In this document: positions 25,895-33,848 of the stretch, one piece after another
Layout of the letters: every line of letters starts with the position of its first letter
Position numbering within the stretch: position 1 is the first letter of the stretch
Assembly: GCF_018882295.1 (NCBI RefSeq)
Contig: NZ_JACVOR010000002.1
Coordinates: forward strand, 186,001 to 250,000
DNA from: Polynucleobacter sp. 80A-SIGWE
GTDB lineage: Bacteria; Pseudomonadota; Gammaproteobacteria; Burkholderiales; Burkholderiaceae
Length of the DNA stretch: 64,000 nucleotides
Direction of reading: 5' to 3'
Position numbers and translations under genes: made by a program
The notes under the pieces: generated by a model
The model's input: the letters and a program-made list of their open reading frames with translations, nothing else
Told to the model about the DNA's origin: nothing
Database searches by the model: none

Positions 25895-26545
25895 ATGTCT
25901 AATGAAAATAAATTCTTTTCCCACGGAACGCTTGAGAAAAACGTTGGTTGGTTAATTATTGCTACGATCATCGTTGTTTCTATTGCTGGTTTGGTGCAAA
26001 TTGTTCCGCTGTTCTTTCAGCACACAACAACAGAACCAAGTCCTGGCGTAGCGCCATACACAGCCTTGCGTTTAGCTGGTCGCGACATTTACCAGCGCGA
26101 AGGTTGTGTTGGTTGTCATTCACAACAGATCCGCACATTGCGTTCTGAAGTAGAGCGTTACGGTCCTTACTCCTTGGCTGGTGAGTCAGTATTTGATCAT
26201 CCATTCTTGTGGGGTAGTAAGCGTACCGGTCCTGATTTAGCTCGCGTTGGTGCACGCTATTCTGATGATTGGCATCGCATTCACCTCCGCAATCCGCGTG
26301 ATGTGGTTCCTGAGTCCAATATGCCTGGATATCCTTGGTTGCAAAAAAATGCTGCCGATGCATCTTCAATTCAGTCTCATATGGTTGCAATGCGTCGTTT
26401 AGGCGTGCCTTACACCGATGAAATGATTGCAGAAGCTCCTAAAGAGTTGGAAGGCAAGACTGAGGAAGATGCGTTGATTGCCTATCTTCAAGGTTTGGGT
26501 GTAAATCGTCGCTACATCATTGTTGATGAAGCTGTAGCGAAATAA
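25895..26545 (+). CDS. ccoO: Cbb3-type cytochrome c oxidase subunit II CcoO
   Basis: A membrane-anchored mono-haem cytochrome c of 216 residues. One helix ([21 protein letters not shown]) is followed by the haem site CVGCH at 71-75 ([19 protein letters not shown]) and the methionine-ligand region [10 protein letters not shown] near 150-159. It carries electrons from CcoP to CcoN. It starts 11 bases after ccoN, with AAGGAG before the ATG. Haem attachment depends on the Ccm operon. Confidence 0.97.
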   Translation: MSNENKFFSHGTLEKNVGWLIIATIIVVSIAGLVQIVPLFFQHTTTEPSPGVAPYTALRLAGRDIYQREGCVGCHSQQIRTLRSEVERYGPYSLAGESVFDHPFLWGSKRTGPDLARVGARYSDDWHRIHLRNPRDVVPESNMPGYPWLQKNAADASSIQSHMVAMRRLGVPYTDEMIAEAPKELEGKTEEDALIAYLQGLGVNRRYIIVDEAVAK

Positions 26546-26581
26546 GCGCCAAAGTTATTAACTTAAAACTATATAAATCAA

Positions 26582-26749
26582 ATGGAACAGATCACAGCTT
26601 ATCTCTCCGCATTTTCAACAGTCATAGGACTCCTATTTTTTGTTGGAATTGTTTGGTGGGCTTGGTCTCCGAGTAGAAAGTCAGCCAATGAAGAATCAGC
26701 TGAACTTCCATTTGATCTTCCAGATGAATTTAGTAAGGACAAATCATGA
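26582..26749 (+). CDS. ccoQ: Cbb3-type oxidase subunit CcoQ
   Basis: A 55-residue single-helix protein (ITAYLSAFSTVIGLLFFVGIVWWAW) with an acidic tail ending LPFDLPDEFSKDKS, as is usual for CcoQ/FixQ. It stabilises the oxidase complex. Its stop overlaps the ccoP start by four bases. I translated it by hand. Confidence 0.93.
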   Translation: MEQITAYLSAFSTVIGLLFFVGIVWWAWSPSRKSANEESAELPFDLPDEFSKDKS

Positions 26750-27669
26750 GTGACTTTTTTAATAACGGTTGGAGCAACTACATCGCGCTAGTTTCATTAG
26801 TCGGTATTGTTTGGTGTATCTGGCTTCTGTTTTCTCAGCGCAAGGCTAAGGTAGTTCACACAGCCGATGGCGCCGTAGCTGATACGGGTCATGTTTGGGA
26901 TGGCAATTTGCGCGAGCTCAATAATCCATTGCCACGCTGGTGGATGTGGATGTTCTTGCTCTCTTGTATCTTTGGATTGGTTTACTTGGTTTTGTTCCCA
27001 GGTTTAGGTTCATTCCCTGGAGTTGTGGGTTATTCCACTGATGGTGCTTTGATGAGCTCCATGACAGAAGCGAATGATGAGTTAAAGCCGGTATACGCTA
27101 AGTACGTGAAGATGGATATTGAGCAAGTTGCTGCAGATCCAAAAGCACGTGAAATGGGTCAGCGTTTGTTCTTGAATTCTTGCGCTCAATGCCATGGCTC
27201 AGATGCAGGTGGTGCAAAAGGCTTCCCGAATTTAACTGACGGCGACTGGCTCTACGGTGGATCCCCAGAAAATATCAAGACAACATTGATTAATGGACGT
27301 ATGGGTGTAATGCCTCCGTTCCCACAGTTAGACAGCAACCAGATTGTGGATGTGGCTAACTATGTGCGCAGTCTTTCAGGTTTACCTGTAGATGAAGCAA
27401 AAGCAGCTCGTGGTGCAGAAGTGTTTAAAGCCAATTGCGTAGCTTGTCACGGTGCGGATGGTAAAGGCAATATTGCTTTGGGTGCGCCTAACCTGACTGA
27501 TAAAACTTGGTTATATGGTGGATCAGAGGCAACAATTATTGAGACTTTGACTAAGGGCCGCATGGCAATGATGCCTGCTCAAGATAAAGTTTTGAGTCCT
27601 GAGAAGATTCATCTCTTGACTGCTTATGTTTGGGGTTTATCTAACAACAAAACTGCTGCAGCCAAGTAA
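26746..27669 (+). CDS. ccoP: Cbb3-type cytochrome c oxidase subunit III CcoP
   Basis: A di-haem cytochrome c of 307 residues. Two N-terminal helices (about 12-30 and 65-87, WWMWMFLLSCIFGLVYLVLFPGL) precede two cytochrome c domains, with haem sites CAQCH at 146-150 and CVACH at 231-235 and paired segments TDGDWLYGGSPENI and TDKTWLYGGSEATI. It receives electrons from soluble cytochromes. Both methionine-ligand loops (GVMPPFP and AMMPAQ) are intact. Confidence 0.97.
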   Translation: MSDFFNNGWSNYIALVSLVGIVWCIWLLFSQRKAKVVHTADGAVADTGHVWDGNLRELNNPLPRWWMWMFLLSCIFGLVYLVLFPGLGSFPGVVGYSTDGALMSSMTEANDELKPVYAKYVKMDIEQVAADPKAREMGQRLFLNSCAQCHGSDAGGAKGFPNLTDGDWLYGGSPENIKTTLINGRMGVMPPFPQLDSNQIVDVANYVRSLSGLPVDEAKAARGAEVFKANCVACHGADGKGNIALGAPNLTDKTWLYGGSEATIIETLTKGRMAMMPAQDKVLSPEKIHLLTAYVWGLSNNKTAAAK

Positions 27670-27672
27670 TCC

Positions 27673-29130
27673 GTGTCAGATAATTCGCCGGTTGGGAAGC
27701 CTATTCCGATTGATGTAATCGAGGAATCTCTTTACGAGGTCCGGCGAAAGATTTACCCACGATCTGTGAGCGGGCTGTTTGCCCGCTGGCGTTTTATCTT
27801 GGTATTTGCAACGCAATTATTGTTCTATGGTCTTCCTTGGGTTAGTTGGAATGGCCGTCAAGCTGTACTCTTTGACTTAATACAGCGTAAGTTTTATATC
27901 TTTGGTCTTGTACTTTGGCCGCAGGATGTGATTTATCTCACACTCTTGTTAATTCTTTCCGCCTTAGCACTCTTTTTATTTACTGCAATTGCCGGCCGCT
28001 TATTTTGTGGCTATGCCTGCCCACAAACGGTCTATACCGAAATCTTTATGTGGATCGAGCGTAAGGTCGAGGGTGACCGATTCGCGCGTATTCGTTTGGA
28101 TGGGGAAGAATGGCCTTGGAGTATTCGTAAGTGGCGTCTCAAAGTTACCAAGCACGCCCTATGGCTCTTAATTGCCTTTTGGACTGGCTTTACTTTCATT
28201 GGTTATTTCACACCAATTGAAACCCTTGCTGCAGCCATTCTGCATTTATCGCTTGGCCCTTGGCAAACCTTCTGGTTGTGTTTTTATAGCTTTGCAACTT
28301 GGGGTAATGCTGGTTTCATGCGTGAGCAAGTATGTAAATACATGTGTCCATACGCTCGCTTCCAAAGCGTCATGGTGGATAAAGATACTTTTCTGGTTAC
28401 TTACGACAAGGTTCGTGGCGAACCACGCGGGAGCCGTAGCAAGTCTGCTGATCATGCCACCCTGGGTTTGGGGGATTGCGTTGATTGCAGTATTTGCGTG
28501 CAAGTTTGCCCAACGGGTATCGATATTCGTGATGGTCTCCAATATATGTGTATTGGTTGTGGTGCTTGTATTGATGCTTGTGATCAAGTGATGGAGAAGG
28601 TGGATTATCCAAAAGGATTGATTCGGTATACGACTGAGCGAGCTATTGAGGATAAAGAAACGAATCAAAGTGCAATTCGCCATATCTTGCGACCACGTGT
28701 TTTGATTTACATGGCTTTCATCACAGTTCTTACAAGCGCATTCCTCATTTCCTTGATTACTCGAAATCCATTGCGTGTGGATGTGATGCGAGATCGTGGG
28801 GCATTAGCTCGGGAAGTAGACGGGGTTCGCATTGAGAATATCTATCGTATACAGATCATGAATGCCTCTGAAAATAGTATGAATGTTCGTGTGAAGGCAA
28901 CTGGCTTAGACGATTTAAAAATCCTAAACTCGCAAGGACAGGTTGTTACTGAGATTGAAGTAGGCCCAGCTAGCAATCTATTAATTCCGGTTAAAGTTAG
29001 TACTACTGTTGGTGCGCATGAGCCTGGTAATTACCCAATTCATTTTGATGTGATTGGCCAAGAGATGTCTGGTAATGAGACGATCACCAGGACGCGCGAT
29101 GAAAAATCAAGTTTTATTGTTCCCCGCTAA
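27673..29130 (+). CDS. ccoG: Cytochrome c oxidase accessory protein CcoG (FixG/RdxA)
   Basis: A 485-residue membrane ferredoxin-like protein with helices near 42-58, 87-108, 163-180 and 336-352. Two [4Fe-4S] motifs are formed by Cys269, 272, 275, 279 and Cys293, 296, 299, 303. CcoG reduces copper on its way to the CuB site. The start is GTG, three bases after ccoP. The periplasmic C-terminal third (NIYRIQIMNASENSMNVRVKA) has the usual Ig-like fold of the family. Confidence 0.96.
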   Translation: MSDNSPVGKPIPIDVIEESLYEVRRKIYPRSVSGLFARWRFILVFATQLLFYGLPWVSWNGRQAVLFDLIQRKFYIFGLVLWPQDVIYLTLLLILSALALFLFTAIAGRLFCGYACPQTVYTEIFMWIERKVEGDRFARIRLDGEEWPWSIRKWRLKVTKHALWLLIAFWTGFTFIGYFTPIETLAAAILHLSLGPWQTFWLCFYSFATWGNAGFMREQVCKYMCPYARFQSVMVDKDTFLVTYDKVRGEPRGSRSKSADHATLGLGDCVDCSICVQVCPTGIDIRDGLQYMCIGCGACIDACDQVMEKVDYPKGLIRYTTERAIEDKETNQSAIRHILRPRVLIYMAFITVLTSAFLISLITRNPLRVDVMRDRGALAREVDGVRIENIYRIQIMNASENSMNVRVKATGLDDLKILNSQGQVVTEIEVGPASNLLIPVKVSTTVGAHEPGNYPIHFDVIGQEMSGNETITRTRDEKSSFIVPR

Positions 29131-29160
29131 GCTGTATAGCGAAAGATGGAGAGGATGAAA

Positions 29161-29364
29161 ATGTCACAACATGAATCAAATAAACCGTGGTTTAAGCAGC
29201 TTTGGCCATGGCTACTCATCAGTGGTCCAGCAGTCGCTGCCATTGGTTGTGTGATTACTATTTATTTGGCAGTAAACCTATATTCGGATAAGCCGGTTCG
29301 CGATGGTGTGGTGAAGCGAGGGCTCAAAGTTGAGCAGCTCAAGGTAGAGCAGGATCGCAAATGA
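29161..29364 (+). CDS. Short FixH/CcoH family protein
   Basis: A 67-residue protein with one helix (WPWLLISGPAVAAIGCVITIYLAV) preceded by KPWFKQL and followed by DKPVRDGVVKRGLKVEQ, which matches the N-terminal anchor and the D..YK.GL.I region of FixH/CcoH. Normal FixH proteins carry a further periplasmic domain of about 100 residues that is missing here. I start at 29161, six bases after GAGAGG. ATGs at 29146 and 29155 are alternatives. It likely interacts with cbb3 subunits during assembly. Confidence 0.75.
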   Translation: MSQHESNKPWFKQLWPWLLISGPAVAAIGCVITIYLAVNLYSDKPVRDGVVKRGLKVEQLKVEQDRK

Positions 29365-29621
29365 AGTACCGCCTATTCATCTGGATTATGTGGCCCTCGT
29401 TTTTGGTTTCTATTTTGGCCGAAGGTTTACTCTTTAGCATTGTGCATCCTGCTGAGCTATTATTTTTTGGCTACCACCCAAACATTTCCGATGAAGGTAT
29501 TTACACCATCGGATTTTTTGTTATCTGGATCTTTTGCTCATTCTCAAGCGCTTTGACTGCCTATATCTTGCCTGGCATTGATGCAGACGGAAACAAGGGC
29601 TCGGATCGCAGCTTGATTTAA
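29361..29621 (+). CDS. Small membrane protein at the end of the cco operon
   Basis: An 86-residue protein of no family I recognise. Two hydrophobic helices are visible (FIWIMWPSFLVSILAEGLLFSIV and TIGFFVIWIFCSFSSALTAYIL), separated by the loop HPAELLFFGYHPNISDEG and followed by a short polar tail. It overlaps the FixH-like gene by four bases, so it is translationally coupled to the cbb3 genes and presumably has a role in oxidase assembly or function. That role is inference from position only. Confidence 0.8.
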   Translation: MKYRLFIWIMWPSFLVSILAEGLLFSIVHPAELLFFGYHPNISDEGIYTIGFFVIWIFCSFSSALTAYILPGIDADGNKGSDRSLI

Positions 29622-29632
29622 AGCGGTATTGC

Positions 29633-30391
29633 TTAAGCGCTTATTGGCTTGATTTGAATGGCGCGGTCTGGGTTGGGGATGCTGGCTAATTCATAAAGCC
29701 CATCCATATCAATGAGTTTGATGTGACGTTGTTTAATTTGAATTAGTCCCGATTCCGCGAAGCGCGAAAGCATACGGCTCACAGTTTCAATCTGAATGCC
29801 TAAGTAACTACCAATTTCCACGCGACTCATGCGTAAATCAAATTCATTATTTTGATATCCACGAGCAGCTAGGCGTTGGGATAGATTCAGCAAGAAGGCC
29901 GCTAAACGCTCTTCTGCGCGCAGGCTACCCAATGAGAGTAGGTGACGTTGGTCTTGCGTGAGTTCGCGACTCAGAATGCGATGGAACTGCTTTTGTAGTA
30001 CTGGAATTTGGCGTGCCAAATCTTCAAATGCTTCGTAGCGAATAATGCAAACTTCACTCTCTTCAAGGGCGATTGCCTCGGATTGATAGCTGCCTTCACC
30101 AATGCCATCAAGCCCTAAGATCTCGCCTGGAAGATGAAAGCCAATGACTTGTTGGCGACCATCCTCAAGACCATACTCAGTCTTGAGAGTGCCAAAGCGA
30201 ATGCTATAAACCGCAGAGAGTGGGTCGCCGTGACGGTAGAGGCTTTCACCCTTTTGTAAGTGGACCCGCTCTTTTACGAGGGTATCAATCTTGGCGATAT
30301 CACTTGAGCTAATGCCAACTGGCAGGCAAAACTGGCCCAGTACGCATACTGAGCATTTGCTGCTTGGGGCATCAGAGCTGGTGTAATTCAT
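29633..30391 (-). CDS. fnr: FNR-type oxygen-sensing transcriptional regulator (Crp/Fnr family)
   Basis: A 252-residue regulator with an N-terminal cysteine cluster CX2CX5C (Cys13, 16 and 22) and a fourth cysteine at 115 (SEVCIIRYE), the four ligands of an oxygen-labile [4Fe-4S] cluster. A cyclic-nucleotide-like beta barrel (GESLYRHGDPLSAVYSIRFG) leads into the C-terminal helix-turn-helix, whose recognition helix IETVSRMLSRF carries the E..SR residues that read TTGAT. It is convergent with the cco operon, and the perfect FNR box before ccoN is a probable target. Confidence 0.93.
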   Translation of the reverse strand: MNYTSSDAPSSKCSVCVLGQFCLPVGISSSDIAKIDTLVKERVHLQKGESLYRHGDPLSAVYSIRFGTLKTEYGLEDGRQQVIGFHLPGEILGLDGIGEGSYQSEAIALEESEVCIIRYEAFEDLARQIPVLQKQFHRILSRELTQDQRHLLSLGSLRAEERLAAFLLNLSQRLAARGYQNNEFDLRMSRVEIGSYLGIQIETVSRMLSRFAESGLIQIKQRHIKLIDMDGLYELASIPNPDRAIQIKPISA

Positions 30392-30472
30392 ATTGGATCA
30401 AGTTATCAGATGAGTTTATTCTACTCGGATAATGCGTAATTTTAATATTTCCCTACCTTACTGGACACCCAA

Positions 30473-31204
30473 ATGCTGACTTCCAGCCTTTTGTTGGCCG
30501 TATTTTTAGGTGCTCTGGTCAGCGGGTGGCACTGTGCCTTAATGTGTGGCGGTATCGCTGCAGCAATTGAGCGCCAAGGCAGTATCCAGGGGGTGGCTCA
30601 CATCCCTTTACAAAGCAAGTCTGAGCTCTTTTATCTGCAATTGATCATGCACTTGGGACGCTTAACTACTTATGTGTTGCTTGGCGCTGCCGCAGCTTGG
30701 GTTGGGGTAGTTCTTTGGCAGCAAAACATAGTGCCGATTCAGCGCCCCTTATTTGCTTTTACATCTCTGGTTTTATTGTTGATGGGCGTGCGTCTTTTGC
30801 GCCAAAGGTCCAATAGCCCTTTATTAGTCGGAAAGTGGCTTGGTGCACGTATGGCTACTTATTGGGCTAAATACTTAGGAAGTTTTACAGGCCGCTCATC
30901 TCGTTGGTTTAGCGGAATGGTGTGGGGCTTAGTTCCTTGTGGCTTGGTTTACAGCGTTTTACCTCTCGCTTTTTTATCGGGTGATGTCCTGACAGGGGCC
31001 GCACTGATGCTGGCATTTGGTTTGGGCACCTTGCCTAACCTCTTACTGATCTCTAAATTTTCGGCAGTGTTAACTCAATTTGGGCAATACATTTGGGTGA
31101 GATATATTGCCGCTGGCCTTTTGATATCCGCAGGATTATTTGGCCTCTATCGCGCTTGGTATTTACCGGAAGCTTTGTTAAAAGGCGGCTTCTGTATTAG
31201 CTAG
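30473..31204 (+). CDS. Sulfite exporter TauE/SafE-type membrane protein (cbb3-linked)
   Basis: A 243-residue protein with six or seven helices. The start LLLAVFLGALVSGWHCALMCGGIAAAIERQG carries the WHCxxMCGG motif of the DsbD-like/SafE membrane proteins that adjoin cco genes in many proteobacteria, and GMVWGLVPCGLVYSVLPLA near 143-161 is the second repeat with a conserved PCG. A copper or thiol transfer role in oxidase biogenesis has been proposed for such proteins. It is divergent from fnr with 81 bases between. Confidence 0.85.
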   Translation: MLTSSLLLAVFLGALVSGWHCALMCGGIAAAIERQGSIQGVAHIPLQSKSELFYLQLIMHLGRLTTYVLLGAAAAWVGVVLWQQNIVPIQRPLFAFTSLVLLLMGVRLLRQRSNSPLLVGKWLGARMATYWAKYLGSFTGRSSRWFSGMVWGLVPCGLVYSVLPLAFLSGDVLTGAALMLAFGLGTLPNLLLISKFSAVLTQFGQYIWVRYIAAGLLISAGLFGLYRAWYLPEALLKGGFCIS

Positions 31205-31208
31205 CCTT

Positions 31209-32837
31209 CTAACTTGCGGCTGCCGCTATACCGTGATGTAGATCTGGGTAAATACAATCAGCAGGGAGTCGCTCCAACAGGCCTCCACGTACCGCCATCT
31301 CATAGGGTTGGTGTGCCAACCCACAAATCATGAGCTTAATACCGCGATTTTTGCAAACCTCTTCAAGCTCAAGCAGGGCATCCATGCCGGAAACATCGAT
31401 GTAGATTACATTCTTGAGATCAAGCACTAACACTTTTGAAGGCAATTCATTTTCGATGCGTTCTAGAATTTTTACTGCGCCAAAAAAGATGGCACCGTAA
31501 ATTCTGAACGCAGCAATACTTCCTCGGTGTTGCTCCAGTTCTGGAAAGTCGCTAGCACTTGCTGATTCATAGCGCGAAAGACTTGAGATGCGATAGATGA
31601 AAGTAATGAATGCTAAAAGTAGGCCTACCTGTATTGCTACTGTGAGATCCAGAATAATTGTCAGAAAAAAGACGCTCAACATGGTTAGGCGATAAGGCAG
31701 ACGAAATTGTTTAAGGTCTGCAAACTTTCTCCACTCACCCATATTCCAGGCAACAAACATGAGGATGGCGGCCAGGCTAGCCAAGGGGATATCTTTAGCC
31801 AATGGAGCGCCAAACAAAATAATCACGAGTAATGTGATCGAGTGAACGATTCCGGCAATCGGAGTGCTTGCACCGCTCTGTATATTGGTAACTGTTCTTG
31901 CAATTGTTCCTGTGGCTGGCATGCCGCCAAAAAATGGGCTAACCACATTGGCAATGCCTTGAGCCATAAGCTCTTGGTTTGACTCGTGGCGATCGTGGAT
32001 GAGTCCATCGGCAATCCGTGCGCATAGTAGCGATTCAATTGCACCAAGGAGGGCGAGAGTAATTGCCGGTACGATCACAAACTGTGCGGTACCCCAACTA
32101 ATGGGGATCCACTCAAAACTAGGTAGCCCTGAGGGTATGCCACCAAAGCGACTACCTATCGTATCCACAGGAAGATTAAATATTCCGGTAACTATGGTAG
32201 CTACAGCCATTGCAATGACTGTTCCTGGAATGTGACTTAGGTAGCCGAGATGCTTTTGAAATGCCCGCCAAGAAATTAACAGAGCAAGGCTCCCCATCGA
32301 TAGCATGAGGGCGGTAGGGTTCACCGTGTCTGCAGCTGCATAAAGAGTTTGAATGGCCTGAAAAAATTCAGCAGGCATCTTGGTAATTTGCAGGCCAAAA
32401 AATTCTTTCACTTGAGATAGACCAATTAGTACGGCAATGCCATTGGTAAATCCAATAATGACGGCGACTGGAATAAAGCGAATTAAAGTGCCAAGGCGAA
32501 AGAGCCCCATCAGAAATAAAAATACTCCAGACATAGCGGTCGCTAAGAGTAGATTTGCAAGGCCATAGTGCTCAACAATGCCGTACACAATCACTATGAA
32601 GGCGCCAGCTGGACCACCAATTTGAACGCGACTACCGCCTAGTATTGAAATCAGGCCACCAGCAATGATTGCTGTAAAGAGGCCTGCTTCAGGCTTAAGT
32701 CCGCTGGCAATCGCAAATGCCATTGCCAATGGCAGCGCAACTACGCCAACCGTAATGCCCGCCAATATATCTTTACTGAGCAGGGCCCCGCTATATCCTT
32801 TAAAAGAATCGAGTAGTTTCGGGTGAAAGAAATTCAT
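31209..32837 (-). CDS. SulP family inorganic anion transporter
   Basis: A 542-residue transporter with 12-14 helices and a C-terminal STAS domain. The family start is LPLAMAFAIASGLKPEAGLFTAIIAGG, the central GNVVSPFFGGMPATGTIARTVTNIQSGA-like stretch is present, and STAS residues (VLVLDLKNVIYIDVSGMDALLELE) lie near 460-482. SulP proteins move sulfate, bicarbonate or dicarboxylates. The ion here is undetermined. It is convergent with the SafE gene, and DUF2177 lies upstream on the same strand. Confidence 0.93.
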   Translation of the reverse strand: MNFFHPKLLDSFKGYSGALLSKDILAGITVGVVALPLAMAFAIASGLKPEAGLFTAIIAGGLISILGGSRVQIGGPAGAFIVIVYGIVEHYGLANLLLATAMSGVFLFLMGLFRLGTLIRFIPVAVIIGFTNGIAVLIGLSQVKEFFGLQITKMPAEFFQAIQTLYAAADTVNPTALMLSMGSLALLISWRAFQKHLGYLSHIPGTVIAMAVATIVTGIFNLPVDTIGSRFGGIPSGLPSFEWIPISWGTAQFVIVPAITLALLGAIESLLCARIADGLIHDRHESNQELMAQGIANVVSPFFGGMPATGTIARTVTNIQSGASTPIAGIVHSITLLVIILFGAPLAKDIPLASLAAILMFVAWNMGEWRKFADLKQFRLPYRLTMLSVFFLTIILDLTVAIQVGLLLAFITFIYRISSLSRYESASASDFPELEQHRGSIAAFRIYGAIFFGAVKILERIENELPSKVLVLDLKNVIYIDVSGMDALLELEEVCKNRGIKLMICGLAHQPYEMAVRGGLLERLPADCIYPDLHHGIAAAAS

Positions 32838-32850
32838 TGGGGAAAGAACT

Positions 32851-33252
32851 TCAGGCTATGCGACTACCAACCCAGTAGGCAGCGGTAGCGGAAAGTGCTG
32901 TCACTGCGGAACCCCAGGCGATATCAATAAATGCCAATCGAATAGGAAAGTCACGAATGACTGCGAGGTTGGTTAAGTCGTAAGTCATATAGCAAAAGAA
33001 ACCAAATAGGGCGCCATATTGCGCTGCATATATCCAAGACTGTTTAGAAATTGCTGGGAGGATGACAAAAATGGATGCACCAAGCGCATATAAAAGGTAA
33101 AAACCGAGCCCAGCCAGCAATTTAGGTTCGCTAGCCATGAGCGAGCCCATGTCGTCGCGATAGAGGTTCTTGGCAATACCTAGAAGCCAAATTAAATCAA
33201 TGACGACCAATGACAGTAAAAATGAAAAATAGACCGCTAAGTACTTGAGCAA
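32851..33252 (-). CDS. DUF2177 family membrane protein
   Basis: A 133-residue protein with four helices: FSFLLSLVVIDLIWLLGIAKNLYR, LLAGLGFYLLYALGASIFVIL, YGALFGFFCYMTYDLTNLAVIRD and FIDIAWGSAVTALSATAAYWVG. The motif YMTYDLTNLA is the hallmark of DUF2177. Function unknown. It lies 13 bases before the SulP gene and is probably cotranscribed with it, and it is divergent from the universal stress gene. Confidence 0.88.
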   Translation of the reverse strand: MLKYLAVYFSFLLSLVVIDLIWLLGIAKNLYRDDMGSLMASEPKLLAGLGFYLLYALGASIFVILPAISKQSWIYAAQYGALFGFFCYMTYDLTNLAVIRDFPIRLAFIDIAWGSAVTALSATAAYWVGSRIA

Positions 33253-33340
33253 TTCAGTGTCCCTTTTATGCTTTTATAGATCAATAATAAGGATTATGAT
33301 GGAATGAAAGGTATTAGGGTTTAATTTAACAGGAGTCAAT

Positions 33341-33781
33341 ATGTTCAAGCACTTATTAGTACCGGTTGATGGTTCAGATGTAAGTAAAAAGTCCTTAAAA
33401 AAGGTTGCTGCGCTTGCTAAGGCAGATAAAGCGGCTGTGACACTGGTTTATGTTTCCGATCCAATGCCGCCGATGGTGTATTCCGATAGCACCATGGGTT
33501 ATGGCATTTCTCAAAAGGATCATAAGAAGGTATGTGAGGCGTTTGCTAAGGATATCTTTAAAAAATCAACCGTTGCATTAGGCGCTGGCATTAAGGTTAA
33601 TACCTTACATATCGCAGATAGTAATTTATCTGAGGGTATTTTGGAGGGTGCCAAGAAGGCCAAGGCAGATGTGATCGTGATGGCTTCACATAAGCGCACT
33701 GGTATTAAGAGTGTTTTGTTGGGCAGCGAAACACATGAAGTGATTGTGCATGCTAAGTTGCCAGTATTGGTTCTCGGCTAA
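33341..33781 (+). CDS. Universal stress protein (UspA family)
   Basis: A 146-residue UspA-fold protein: LLVPVDGSDVSKKSLKKVAALAK at the start and ADVIVMASHKRTGIKSVLLGSETHEVIVHAKLPVLVLG at the end, with the glycine-rich nucleotide-binding loop in shortened form. Members bind ATP or act in stress survival, often under low oxygen. AGGAG stands nine bases upstream of the ATG. A strong bidirectional terminator follows. The upstream gap holds a half-conserved FNR-like site. Confidence 0.93.
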   Translation: MFKHLLVPVDGSDVSKKSLKKVAALAKADKAAVTLVYVSDPMPPMVYSDSTMGYGISQKDHKKVCEAFAKDIFKKSTVALGAGIKVNTLHIADSNLSEGILEGAKKAKADVIVMASHKRTGIKSVLLGSETHEVIVHAKLPVLVLG

Positions 33782-33801
33782 TACGCGAGACTAAAAAAAT
33801 T

Positions 33802-33825
33802 AAGGGGCCTAGTGGCCCCTTTTTT
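33802..33825. terminator. Bidirectional Rho-independent terminator
   Basis: The perfect stem AAGGGGCC/GGCCCCTT has a four-base loop, with a T run beyond it on the plus strand and a run of seven T residues beyond it on the minus strand. It separates the convergent universal stress and M23 peptidase genes. Confidence 0.92.
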
Positions 33826-33848
33826 ATTTCTGAATTTTTAAACACTAT

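Noticed and set aside
28246..28683. A 145-codon minus-strand frame within ccoG, rich in Thr, Ile and Asn
   Set aside because: It is the complement of the two ferredoxin motifs of ccoG and has no other support.
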